From JAJDZL01 sp965220665 (GTDB lineage: Bacteria; Pseudomonadota; Gammaproteobacteria; Arenicellales; JAJDZL01), in contig CBDCQQ010000005.1 in NCBI GenBank assembly GCA_965220665.1, positions 1 through 64,000 on the forward strand: a stretch of 64,000 bases of DNA. Reading direction: 5' to 3'. The position numbers and the translations under genes are program-made. Numbering within the stretch: position 1 is the first letter of the stretch; every line of letters starts with the position of its first letter. Below the pieces are notes generated by a model, which was not told where the DNA came from, ran no database searches, and worked only from the letters and a program-made list of their open reading frames with translations. Positions 57,896 through 64,000 of the stretch are shown piece by piece.

Positions 57896-58460
57896 TTTAG
57901 CGGCAATAATGGCAGCACCTGTAGTTAACGATGTAACCATCGATACCGATTCGGTATTGATTTTGAAGTTCATAATCATGTCCGTTACACATTTGCTGAT
58001 TGGAACTGTACAAGGGGTTCTTCAGACACTGCCGGAGTTCGCGTTGTGGATTCGGGCTACTGGCCCTGCCGGTCACATGATCGACCCTCTGGCACATGCG
58101 CACATTAACCTCGTGGGCGGGGTAACGATGGCGATTATGGGACTCTTTTACTACGTTCTGCCAAAAATCGTAAAACGACCAATTTACAGCCCAGTTTTAT
58201 CCAATACCTCTTTTTGGTTTTCTACCATCGGAGTACTCGGATTTTTCAGCTCCTTAGTCTTCCTGGGCATAGTCGAAGGCAACATGGTACTGAGCGGTAT
58301 GACCTACCTGCAAGCCCTGGATGCCGTCGGCCCAATTCATCACATCCTAATTATTTCAACAGCTATCCTGATGGGTTTTGGCTACTGGATTTTTATTGTT
58401 AACATATTTATGACCGTTTTCAAACGGCGCGGAGGTCAACCAAATGCATCGGTTGCTTAA
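57888..58460 (+). CDS. Half-length heme-copper oxidase subunit I homologue
   Basis: 190 residues with four or five membrane segments. PLAHAHINLVGGVTMAIMG and LFYYVLPKIVKRPIYS line up with VAHAHLALLGFSSFIEIG and AIYYGLPKLLKRQLYS in the C-terminal half of the full subunit I encoded downstream (58683-60095). It keeps the helix X-type His pair (HAH), which in the family binds low- and high-spin heme, but lacks the half with the helix II and CuB ligands. This is not a truncation by a stop: it has its own start and an overlap with both neighbours. It probably binds a heme as an extra membrane subunit. Function unknown. Confidence 0.75.
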   Translation: MDSLAAIMAAPVVNDVTIDTDSVLILKFIIMSVTHLLIGTVQGVLQTLPEFALWIRATGPAGHMIDPLAHAHINLVGGVTMAIMGLFYYVLPKIVKRPIYSPVLSNTSFWFSTIGVLGFFSSLVFLGIVEGNMVLSGMTYLQALDAVGPIHHILIISTAILMGFGYWIFIVNIFMTVFKRRGGQPNASVA

Positions 58461-58662
58461 CTTTCTATACAACGGCTTCATTGTTGGCGTGGGACTCGGA
58501 ACTGTATTTCAGCTCTGTATTCTGCCACTGATTGGCATGCGCAGCCACGAAGAATGGACCGGCCTGCTGGTCTGGGGGTTCGTGATTTCAATCGGTACCG
58601 GCGTCGTATCGGCGCTGACTTTCTGGTATATGAACTCCGTAATGGTCAAGCAAGGAAAGTAG
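58444..58662 (+). CDS. 72-residue two-span membrane protein
   Basis: Starts inside the end of the half-subunit gene and has a strong ribosome binding site (GGAGG, 8 nt before ATG). Two membrane segments (FIVGVGLGTVFQLCILPLIG; GLLVWGFVISIGTGVVSALT). No named family. Tight coupling to the oxidase genes on both sides suggests a small structural subunit. Confidence 0.7.
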   Translation: MHRLLNFLYNGFIVGVGLGTVFQLCILPLIGMRSHEEWTGLLVWGFVISIGTGVVSALTFWYMNSVMVKQGK

Positions 58663-58682
58663 GAAAATAAGGGACAATTATT

Positions 58683-60095
58683 ATGGCTACAAACATACTC
58701 ACCCGAAACGACTACGCGGAAGGCACTGCAGCAAAGCACTTCTTCTTTTCGTCGATTGTGATGCTGAACATCGGGGTTTTCCTCGCACTTCTAACCTCCA
58801 TGCGATTGGCTTGGCCGGATGTATTCCCCAACGATATACCCTGGCTCCACTTTGGAAGGATCCGCCCGGTTCACGTACACTTTGTGATTTTCGGCTGGAT
58901 TTCCATGGCCTTCGCGGGTGCAATGTGTTACATGGCTCCAGCTTTGTGTAAAACCAAGCTGTGGAGTGAAAAGCTGGGAGTCTGGAACTGCTGGGCCTGG
59001 AACATTGGCATGGTGTTTGTATTCTTCACACTGATTAACGGTATGACCTCTGGTCGTGAATATCAGGACCTGATCTGGCCGTTGGATGTCTTTGTACTGG
59101 TGTTTGTCTTTGCACCACTCGCAGTCAACATCTGGCTGACCATGCTGTATCGGCAGACTCAAGGCCTCTACGTCACGATGTGGTTTTTCGGTGCAGCGCT
59201 GCTGTTCATCATATTGAGCTATTTTATCGGCGCAGTTCCGGACCTGTTTCCGGTAACCGGTCTGGCGGAAGCGTATATGACCTGGTGGCATGCACACAAT
59301 ATTCTTGGATTGTGGATTACACCTGTATCCGCCGCCATTGCGTACTACATCATTCCGAAAATTTCCGGAAACACACTTTACAGTCATAAGATTGGGCATC
59401 TGCACTTCTGGTCAATTGCAGCGTTTTATTCAACACCTGGTGCCCATCACCTTATGGGAGCACCAATTCCTGAGTGGCTAAAGTCATTTGCATCAGTTTC
59501 CGGCGTGTTGATCATGATTCCGGCACTGGCTTTTGTGGTCAATATGTTGATGACCATGAAAGACAAATGGTGGATGTACGCCAAGAACATTCCCCTGCAG
59601 TGGGCATTGACTGGAGTGCTGTTCGCTATTCCGCTTAATATTCAAGGTGCATTTCAGCAAACCCGATCACTCAATTGGTACATTCACGGAACACACTGGA
59701 TTGTGGCACATGCGCATCTCGCACTGCTTGGATTCTCAAGTTTCATTGAAATTGGTGCGATCTACTATGGCTTGCCAAAACTCTTGAAACGTCAACTGTA
59801 CAGCGAGAAACTGGCTCGACTTCACTTTTGGATGATGGCGATCGGTTTCCTTGGATTCTGGTCGGTTCTGACCGCAGCTGGCCTGGTACAAGGCGCTGCC
59901 AAGGTCTACGAGATTCCTTACATCCAGTCGGTCATCGCGACGCATCCGTACATGGTTGGTCGAGTTATCTTCGGCGGTATGATCATTTTTGCACAGCCAA
60001 TTTTCCTCTACAACATGTGGATGACTGCCAAGTACGGCAAGAAAATTTCACCAGAAACTACTGGTGGTCGAACACCGGTTGGTGCCACTGCATAA
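58683..60095 (+). CDS. cbb3-like heme-copper oxidase subunit I (CcoN-like)
   Basis: 470 residues with about 12 membrane helices and AGGGA upstream. Ligands as seen: helix II RPVHVHFVIF (His 64/66); helix VI WWHAHN, with His 205 at the CuB-ligand place of the CcoN WWYGHN; helix VII HFWSIAAFYSTPGAHHL, with Tyr 249 at the place of the cross-linked Tyr of CcoN and His 255/256; helix X VAHAHLALLG (His 343/345). The NorB-type Glu of HLWVEG is absent, and the Tyr argues for oxygen rather than NO reduction. It reduces O2 with electrons from cytochrome c and may pump protons. Sequence is distant from classical CcoN. Confidence 0.85.
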   Translation: MATNILTRNDYAEGTAAKHFFFSSIVMLNIGVFLALLTSMRLAWPDVFPNDIPWLHFGRIRPVHVHFVIFGWISMAFAGAMCYMAPALCKTKLWSEKLGVWNCWAWNIGMVFVFFTLINGMTSGREYQDLIWPLDVFVLVFVFAPLAVNIWLTMLYRQTQGLYVTMWFFGAALLFIILSYFIGAVPDLFPVTGLAEAYMTWWHAHNILGLWITPVSAAIAYYIIPKISGNTLYSHKIGHLHFWSIAAFYSTPGAHHLMGAPIPEWLKSFASVSGVLIMIPALAFVVNMLMTMKDKWWMYAKNIPLQWALTGVLFAIPLNIQGAFQQTRSLNWYIHGTHWIVAHAHLALLGFSSFIEIGAIYYGLPKLLKRQLYSEKLARLHFWMMAIGFLGFWSVLTAAGLVQGAAKVYEIPYIQSVIATHPYMVGRVIFGGMIIFAQPIFLYNMWMTAKYGKKISPETTGGRTPVGATA

Positions 60096-60117
60096 TATAT
60101 CGATAGAGGTAAAAACG

Positions 60118-60639
60118 ATGCCGAAGTACGTAGTTGGCGCTGTATTAGTCGTCCTGGTCATTTTTATGTCGATTGCTATCACTATCGTAGGTGGTTCAAC
60201 GTATATGAACGAAATACCACGAACTCAGCTAGCGATTGAGAAAGAAAAAATGCTGGGACACAGCGCATGGACAATTCATGACCCATGGATGAGAGGTGAT
60301 GATGCCCCGACACTTGCCGGAAAAGGCAAGAAAATCTTTATTCGGGAAGGCTGTTGGTGGTGTCATACACTGCTGCCCGAACAGACTCAGGACTGGGCAT
60401 ATTTTGGCGAGCCACCGGTGGCTGGTGATGTTCAGGGCGAAGCACCAAGCCTGTTCGGTTCAGATCGCAAGGCGCCCGATTTACTGCACATTGCAAGCCG
60501 CAATCGCGTCAAAGCATGGCATTACGTTCATCACCGCGATCCGCGGGCTGTTACACCAGGATCAATCATGCCAGCATTCGTACATCTAACCGATGAAGAA
60601 CTGGATGCCATCATTGCATACCTGGACACACTGAAATAA
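60118..60639 (+). CDS. CcoO-like membrane-anchored cytochrome c subunit
   Basis: About 173 residues from ATG 60118, with AGAGGT upstream. It has an N-terminal anchor (VGAVLVVLVIFMSIAITIVGG) and one heme site CWWCH in IREGCWWCHTLLPEQ, matching CcoO REGCYNCHSQ. Downstream DRKAPDLLHIASRNRVKAWH and the Met in GSIMPAF correspond to CcoO GPDLARVGGR and MPSY. Shorter than usual CcoO. It follows subunit I at 22 bp and should pass electrons directly to it. Confidence 0.88.
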   Translation: MPKYVVGAVLVVLVIFMSIAITIVGGSTYMNEIPRTQLAIEKEKMLGHSAWTIHDPWMRGDDAPTLAGKGKKIFIREGCWWCHTLLPEQTQDWAYFGEPPVAGDVQGEAPSLFGSDRKAPDLLHIASRNRVKAWHYVHHRDPRAVTPGSIMPAFVHLTDEELDAIIAYLDTLK

Positions 60640-60665
60640 AGACCGTCTTTGAATTAGGTGAAATA

Positions 60666-61037
60666 ATGAGCGATCACAACGAACTCGAAGATAAAGGTGA
60701 AGTTTTTGGGCGCTTCGGCGACGAAGAGTACGATGGCATCAAAGAAGGTAATGGCAAAATTCCTTGGTGGCTGGTTCTCATCGTTGCCGTAACTGTCTTT
60801 CAAGCCTTTCTTTGGACGATGCCTTGGCCAGGATTTGGGCAACGGTACGACAGCATAACGACGACATTCGTCAGCGCAACCGGAAAGCAGCCGTGGTGGG
60901 ACTGGGGCTACTACATGGTACTGTTCCAGATCATCCTGATACTTAGCTGTATTTCAGGAATCATCTGGTACATCAATATTCAAAAATGGAAAGAACGCGC
61001 TGAAGAGAACAAAAAGCGAAAAGAGGATTCTCAATAG
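60666..61037 (+). CDS. CcoP-like N-terminal membrane subunit without heme domains
   Basis: 123 residues, AGGTGA before the ATG. EEYDGIKEGNGKIPWWLVLI matches the start of CcoP (DGIeE.nnplPrWWl). Two membrane segments are present, the second IILILSCISGIIWYIN, and the protein ends in a charged tail (KWKERAEENKKRKED). There is no CXXCH. In classical cbb3 oxidase this region continues into two cytochrome c domains; here these seem to be separate genes. Confidence 0.75.
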   Translation: MSDHNELEDKGEVFGRFGDEEYDGIKEGNGKIPWWLVLIVAVTVFQAFLWTMPWPGFGQRYDSITTTFVSATGKQPWWDWGYYMVLFQIILILSCISGIIWYINIQKWKERAEENKKRKEDSQ

Positions 61038-61064
61038 AGCGGACGAACCTTAACGGTTCGCCAG

Positions 61065-61271
61065 GTGGGCTTTACTGATCAAATTTCGGCCCTAATCTTT
61101 TCGCTGATCATAATCGGCGTTCTGATTTATGTCATTATGTCGAGATTTGTCATTGGACCACTGAGTACGCTCAAGAAAGCTGAAAAAATAGTGCTTTCAC
61201 TGAGCGTTGTGGGTATCGTTCTGGTCGTTGTTTACGCTGCAACTGAACTTCTGTTTCGTGTGGTGTTCTAG
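61065..61271 (+). CDS. 68-residue two-span membrane protein
   Basis: Starts at a GTG. Two hydrophobic segments (LIFSLIIIGVLIYVIM and IVLSLSVVGIVLVVVYAA) flank a short loop with GPLSTLKKAEK. No family recognised. Placed between oxidase subunit genes on the same strand. Confidence 0.65.
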   Translation: MGFTDQISALIFSLIIIGVLIYVIMSRFVIGPLSTLKKAEKIVLSLSVVGIVLVVVYAATELLFRVVF

Positions 61272-61304
61272 TCAAAATATCTTTGAATCGCCGAGAAGGG
61301 TCGA

Positions 61305-61751
61305 TTGTTAAAACGCGGCGAAAAATTTATGTTCATCTTTTCGGGGATCGTTGTCGTGGCTGCAATCGCCAAGGGTTATCATCACTTCACTGACCTAGAC
61401 CCCGCCCCACCCAAGCATTTTTATTCCTTCGACGAGGTAGGCCTGCAAGGACATGAAGTGTATCGGAAAAAGGGATGCAACAGTTGCCATCGGGCAATGG
61501 GGACTGGAGAAGTCGGTGTCGCACCAGTACTGGACGGTGTTGGCACCCGTAGGGATTTGCCATGGCTGAAAGAGTATCTCACCGACCCCGGCAGTCTGGT
61601 TCCAGGTACTGCTCACTACGGCAACCTAGGGCCTGATTTCAGACTACTGGAAAGCGAAGAACGAGAGCAACTGGCTGCATTTCTTTCTGGACTTCGGGCC
61701 AATCCAAATTCGCCGAACTACCCCTTGAAAGTCAAACGCGAGTCAGAATAA
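61305..61751 (+). CDS. Membrane-anchored monoheme cytochrome c
   Basis: 148 residues from a TTG supported by AAGGG about 5 nt upstream (an ATG at 61329 is the alternative). Anchor MFIFSGIVVVAAIAKGY. Heme site CNSCH within YRKKGCNSCHRAMGTG, then GVGTRRDLPWLKEYLTDP. Closely resembles the cytochrome at 61962-62447 in domain layout (GVGSKRDKQWLINYLKSP), so the two are paralogues. Candidate replacement for one CcoP heme domain. Confidence 0.87.
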   Translation: MLKRGEKFMFIFSGIVVVAAIAKGYHHFTDLDPAPPKHFYSFDEVGLQGHEVYRKKGCNSCHRAMGTGEVGVAPVLDGVGTRRDLPWLKEYLTDPGSLVPGTAHYGNLGPDFRLLESEEREQLAAFLSGLRANPNSPNYPLKVKRESE

Positions 61752-61791
61752 CGTTCACTCTACTGAAAGACAAAAAATCGAGGCACTATCT

Positions 61792-61953
61792 ATGAACGCT
61801 GAATCACTCATTCCATTTATTTGGGCTGCGACAGGATTTCTCATGCTCGTTGCTATTGTAGTCGTCATTTTCTGGGCTTACCGAAACAACCAATTTGACG
61901 AAAATATTAAAGACCAAATTTTTACCGAAGGTGATGATGATCGATACAACTGA
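61792..61953 (+). CDS. CcoS-like 53-residue membrane peptide
   Basis: ATG 61792 with GAGG 8 nt upstream. One span (AATGFLMLVAIVVVIFWAY) followed by RNNQFDENIKDQIFTEGDDD. This matches CcoS, where a Trp-containing span is followed by 'GQFDDLE' and an acidic end. CcoS is needed to mature cbb3 oxidase (copper and heme b insertion). It sits between two cytochrome c genes. Confidence 0.65.
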   Translation: MNAESLIPFIWAATGFLMLVAIVVVIFWAYRNNQFDENIKDQIFTEGDDDRYN

Positions 61954-61961
61954 ACTGGCAG

Positions 61962-62447
61962 GTGCAAAAAGTGCGACTGTCTGTCGGTGAGTGGATCGTC
62001 ATTGTTGGCTCTGCACTGATCGTACTCTTCGCAGGTGTCGTTGGAACACTAATTTTTCTAAAACCGCCTCCGGTCCAATTTGAGTACACTGAGACCGCTG
62101 CAACAAGACAAGGTGAGGCGCTGTATCGCCGGGAAGGCTGTTTATCGTGTCACGAAATATTTGGAAATGGAGCTTCCTACGGCCCGAGCCTGGATGGTGT
62201 CGGCAGCAAGCGCGACAAGCAGTGGCTCATTAACTACTTGAAATCACCAAAGCAGGGGGTCAGTTCAAAGCCATATCGACTAAAGATGCCGCCCTACAAT
62301 CATTTGCCAGAAAGTGAACTGGATCTGTTAGCTGAGTACCTGATGGCTCTCAGGGTTGCATCGGAACCTGGGTGGTTACCAGATGAAGCTGTTGACGGGG
62401 AGCTTAGGTTTATTCAGAGGGTCCTGACTGATAGTCCTGTTCTTTAA
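61962..62447 (+). CDS. Membrane-anchored monoheme cytochrome c
   Basis: About 161 residues from a GTG. Anchor WIVIVGSALIVLFAGVVGTL. Heme site CLSCH in YRREGCLSCHEIFGNG, then YGPSLDGVGSKRDKQWL and a likely distal Met in LKMPPYNHL. Paralogue of the cytochrome at 61305-61751. Together they could supply the two heme domains missing from the CcoP-like protein. Confidence 0.87.
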   Translation: MQKVRLSVGEWIVIVGSALIVLFAGVVGTLIFLKPPPVQFEYTETAATRQGEALYRREGCLSCHEIFGNGASYGPSLDGVGSKRDKQWLINYLKSPKQGVSSKPYRLKMPPYNHLPESELDLLAEYLMALRVASEPGWLPDEAVDGELRFIQRVLTDSPVL

Positions 62448-62553
62448 ATAGACCAGTGCCGATACAAGCCCACGGTACGATCGCCAGCGCAATACAACCA
62501 CCGACGCCAAACACAATCAGCGCCAAAATCGTCAGAAAAGGTAATTCCAGCAT
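62410..62553 (-). CDS. Possible 47-residue antisense membrane peptide
   Basis: Minus-strand ATG 62553 (GGAA about 10 nt upstream) gives MLELPFLTILALIVFGVGGC and a second hydrophobic stretch, ending QDYQSGPSE. Hydrophobic and self-contained, but it overlaps the end of the cytochrome gene and runs against the operon. Only weakly supported. Confidence 0.25.
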   Translation of the reverse strand: MLELPFLTILALIVFGVGGCIALAIVPWACIGTGLFKEQDYQSGPSE

Positions 62554-62616
62554 GAGATAGAAATTCCAGTAAGTTGATACTAAAATACTAATTGTAAACG
62601 ATACGAAACTCTTGCT

Positions 62617-63129
62617 ATGACATTTCCAAAGAAAACTCCACTCCTGATACTTGCACTAACCGCTCTGTTTGCACTGGCATCTTGCAGCGAACAGTCAACC
62701 GGCATTGGTGCAAAACTGAAAATCGGTGATGAAGCACCTAAGAGTGCGAATCTTACGGTTGAAGATCAGAACAATTGGTATGAAATCTCGACGATGGATA
62801 CGAAAGTGCCGTTGTATAAATGGACAATTGCGAATCTCATTGAGGAGGGGAAACCATTCATGGTGGTTTTCGGCACTCCTCAACACTGTACGATGTGCGT
62901 TGATCAGATCGTCCGGGTCGCAGTAATGGAAGAAAAGTACGGCGACAAATTTGCTTTCCTGCATGTCGATGGCTACAAGGACAATGCTATCTGGGTTGAG
63001 TGGGGAGTCAAGGGCGAGCCGTGGACGTATTTTGTGGATGCGACAGGCAATGTCGCATCAATCTTTCCAGGTCAAACCGAATTGGGTCTATTGGAACTCG
63101 AAATCGAAAAGCTGATATCCAGCAGCTAA
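62617..63129 (+). CDS. Thioredoxin-like lipoprotein
   Basis: 170 residues. Lipoprotein signal ILALTALFALASC with lipobox LASC, so it is anchored as a lipoprotein. A thioredoxin-like fold is suggested by MVVFGTPQHCTMCVDQIV with CxxC, then FAFLHVDGYKDNAIWVEWGV and PWTYFVDATGNV. CTMC in place of the usual CPxC suggests a copper-binding or thiol-reducing role, as in oxidase or cytochrome c maturation. At the end of the oxidase cluster this fits; it is inference. Confidence 0.8.
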   Translation: MTFPKKTPLLILALTALFALASCSEQSTGIGAKLKIGDEAPKSANLTVEDQNNWYEISTMDTKVPLYKWTIANLIEEGKPFMVVFGTPQHCTMCVDQIVRVAVMEEKYGDKFAFLHVDGYKDNAIWVEWGVKGEPWTYFVDATGNVASIFPGQTELGLLELEIEKLISSS

Positions 63130-63134
63130 AATTC

Positions 63135-63374
63135 GTGCAACTGTCGCTGCAAATCGTCTTAAGGTGCCTGATTGGCGGTGCCCTCTTTATCGGAAACGTG
63201 CCAGCTTGGAGTCAGGTGAGTCCGTACGTCTATGTACAGATGTCAATGGCAGTTCCGTGGTTTTTGTATTTTGTATTTCTGGCCAGTATACTGCTACCGT
63301 TTTTTATTCTGATCATTGTGGCCTGGCGCCGTTACGCTTCGAGCAATAAGGTCAGAACAAAATTAAATCGTTGA
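63135..63374 (+). CDS. 79-residue small membrane protein
   Basis: GTG 63135, five bases after the lipoprotein stop. An N-terminal hydrophobic segment (VLRCLIGGALFIGNVPAWS) may be a signal peptide, followed by a long span (VPWFLYFVFLASILLPFFILIIVAW) and a basic tail. No family recognised; probably co-transcribed with the lipoprotein. Confidence 0.55.
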   Translation: MQLSLQIVLRCLIGGALFIGNVPAWSQVSPYVYVQMSMAVPWFLYFVFLASILLPFFILIIVAWRRYASSNKVRTKLNR

Positions 63375-63450
63375 TTTTCTGCCAGTTCATCATTTCGATT
63401 CATTCCTGCTTCGATTACCGTTTTATTCCAACCAAAACATATATTTGCTA

Positions 63451-63594
63451 ATGGAATTCTTTCTACGAATAGTCTTACCGATCATTCTTTTGGCAGTATT
63501 CGCAATTGTCGCTATCTTTGTCTTGAACTCAGTTGAATCCATCGAAATGATGCGTGAGACAAAACGAGCCGGCCCAACCATTCTAAATCAGTAG
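63451..63594 (+). CDS. 47-residue single-span membrane peptide
   Basis: ATG 63451. One hydrophobic span (FFLRIVLPIILLAVFAIVAI) and a short polar tail with two adjacent Met. No clear ribosome binding site. Follows the cluster on the same strand; could be its last gene. Confidence 0.45.
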   Translation: MEFFLRIVLPIILLAVFAIVAIFVLNSVESIEMMRETKRAGPTILNQ

Positions 63595-63784
63595 CGAATT
63601 CACTCGCTGTCAATCAAGTTTTGCAATCGCTTTTGGCGATTGTTTCAAATTAACATGCACAGGTGGGAATGATAGTCGCGGCATCTGCCAATCGAAACGT
63701 ACCTGTAGACTCGATAAGAGCAATGCTCTATTCAATGTGCACGAGCACTTAACTCTTCGTTTGAACCGAGTACCGTTCGAATAT

Positions 63785-64000
63785 TTAACTCTGCCAGTAT
63801 CGTGGCGTTAGAAGAATCAGCAGTGTCAATAATTCCAATCGTCCAAGCAGCATCGCAAATGCCAGAACCCACTTCGCTGCTGATGGCAGTTGAGAATAGT
63901 TATCTGCCGCTGCACCTAAAGCTGGCCCAAGGTTATTGAGACAGGCAGTTACGGTGGAATAGGCAGTCACCATATCAACGCCCGTTGCCAAAACAATAAT
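63785..64000 (-). CDS. trkH: Potassium uptake protein TrkH, C-terminal end
   Basis: Only the last ~71 residues are in the window; the gene continues past the right edge. The sequence AYSTVTACLNNLGPALG, followed by AAKWVLAFAMLLGRLELLTL and LLTPRYW, is the conserved end of TrkH, including the last selectivity-filter region. TrkH is the membrane part of the Trk K+ uptake system, gated by TrkA. Converges on the oxidase cluster. Confidence 0.9.
   Translation of the reverse strand: MIVLATGVDMVTAYSTVTACLNNLGPALGAAADNYSQLPSAAKWVLAFAMLLGRLELLTLLILLTPRYWQS

Noticed and set aside
58683..60639. NorB/NorC nitric oxide reductase
   Set aside because: The NorB helix VI Glu motif is absent and the CcoN-type Tyr on helix VII is present; the cytochrome subunit aligns with CcoO. 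An atypical NO reductase is not fully excluded.

Overview
The window looks like a gammaproteobacterial chromosome segment, probably from a marine or host-associated aerobe. The evidence is the order rsmD / ftsY-ftsE-ftsX-rpoH, a TtcA, two LpxL-type acyltransferases (an outer membrane with lipid A), a TrkH, and a cbb3-like terminal oxidase cluster. No rRNA, tRNA, CRISPR array or insertion sequence was recognised.

1-19.0 kb (minus strand): one uninterrupted reading frame of at least 6,322 codons enters at 18967 and leaves through the left edge. It encodes a secreted giant protein: signal peptide, a non-repetitive N-terminal half of Calx-beta-like beta-sandwich domains with one cadherin-like domain, then an array of very long units. 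A 349-residue unit (1,047 bp, 'A') occurs nine times and a 487-residue segment ('B') twice plus one partial copy. Copies appear identical at DNA level. The order from the N-terminus is B'-AAA-B-AAAAA-B-A, and the array continues past the window. A small secreted protein that resembles the giant protein's N-terminus lies just upstream. A 12-8-12 hairpin between the two covers the giant gene's ribosome binding site. A run of exactly 20 G lies about 330 bp upstream of the small gene.

21-34.5 kb: metabolic genes. These are an MDR-type NADP oxidoreductase, a non-pyrrolysine MttB-family methyltransferase, a small secreted acidic peptide, a 5'-nucleotidase split by one in-frame TGA, a dimethylglycine/sarcosine-dehydrogenase-like flavoprotein next to a UMF1-type transporter, a BtuF-like B12-binding protein, an M18 aminopeptidase, TtcA and a small membrane protein. 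Methylated-amine demethylation and cobalamin use are recurring themes.

34.5-41 kb: a split B12-dependent ribonucleotide reductase (NrdJa/NrdJb) and a NorQ/NorD-type AAA+/vWA chaperone pair with no NO reductase beside it.

41-53.6 kb: housekeeping genes. These are a NUDIX CoA-pyrophosphatase-like protein, coaD, rsmD, ftsY, ftsE, ftsX, rpoH (with a perfect CIRCE operator across its promoter), argF, a PuuD-like membrane protein with a 30-residue partner, argG, two glycosyltransferase-like proteins and two LpxL-like acyltransferases.

53.9-63.6 kb: a long co-directional respiratory cluster. It holds a cupredoxin-like protein, a Tat-exported metallophosphoesterase, six c-type cytochrome genes with seven CXXCH sites, a stand-alone copy of the C-terminal half of an oxidase subunit I, a full CcoN-like subunit I, a CcoO-like subunit, a heme-less CcoP-like N-terminus, a CcoS-like peptide, other small membrane proteins and a thioredoxin-like lipoprotein. 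It reads as an unusual cbb3-like oxidase with a split CcoP and extra cytochromes. The end of trkH lies at the right edge.
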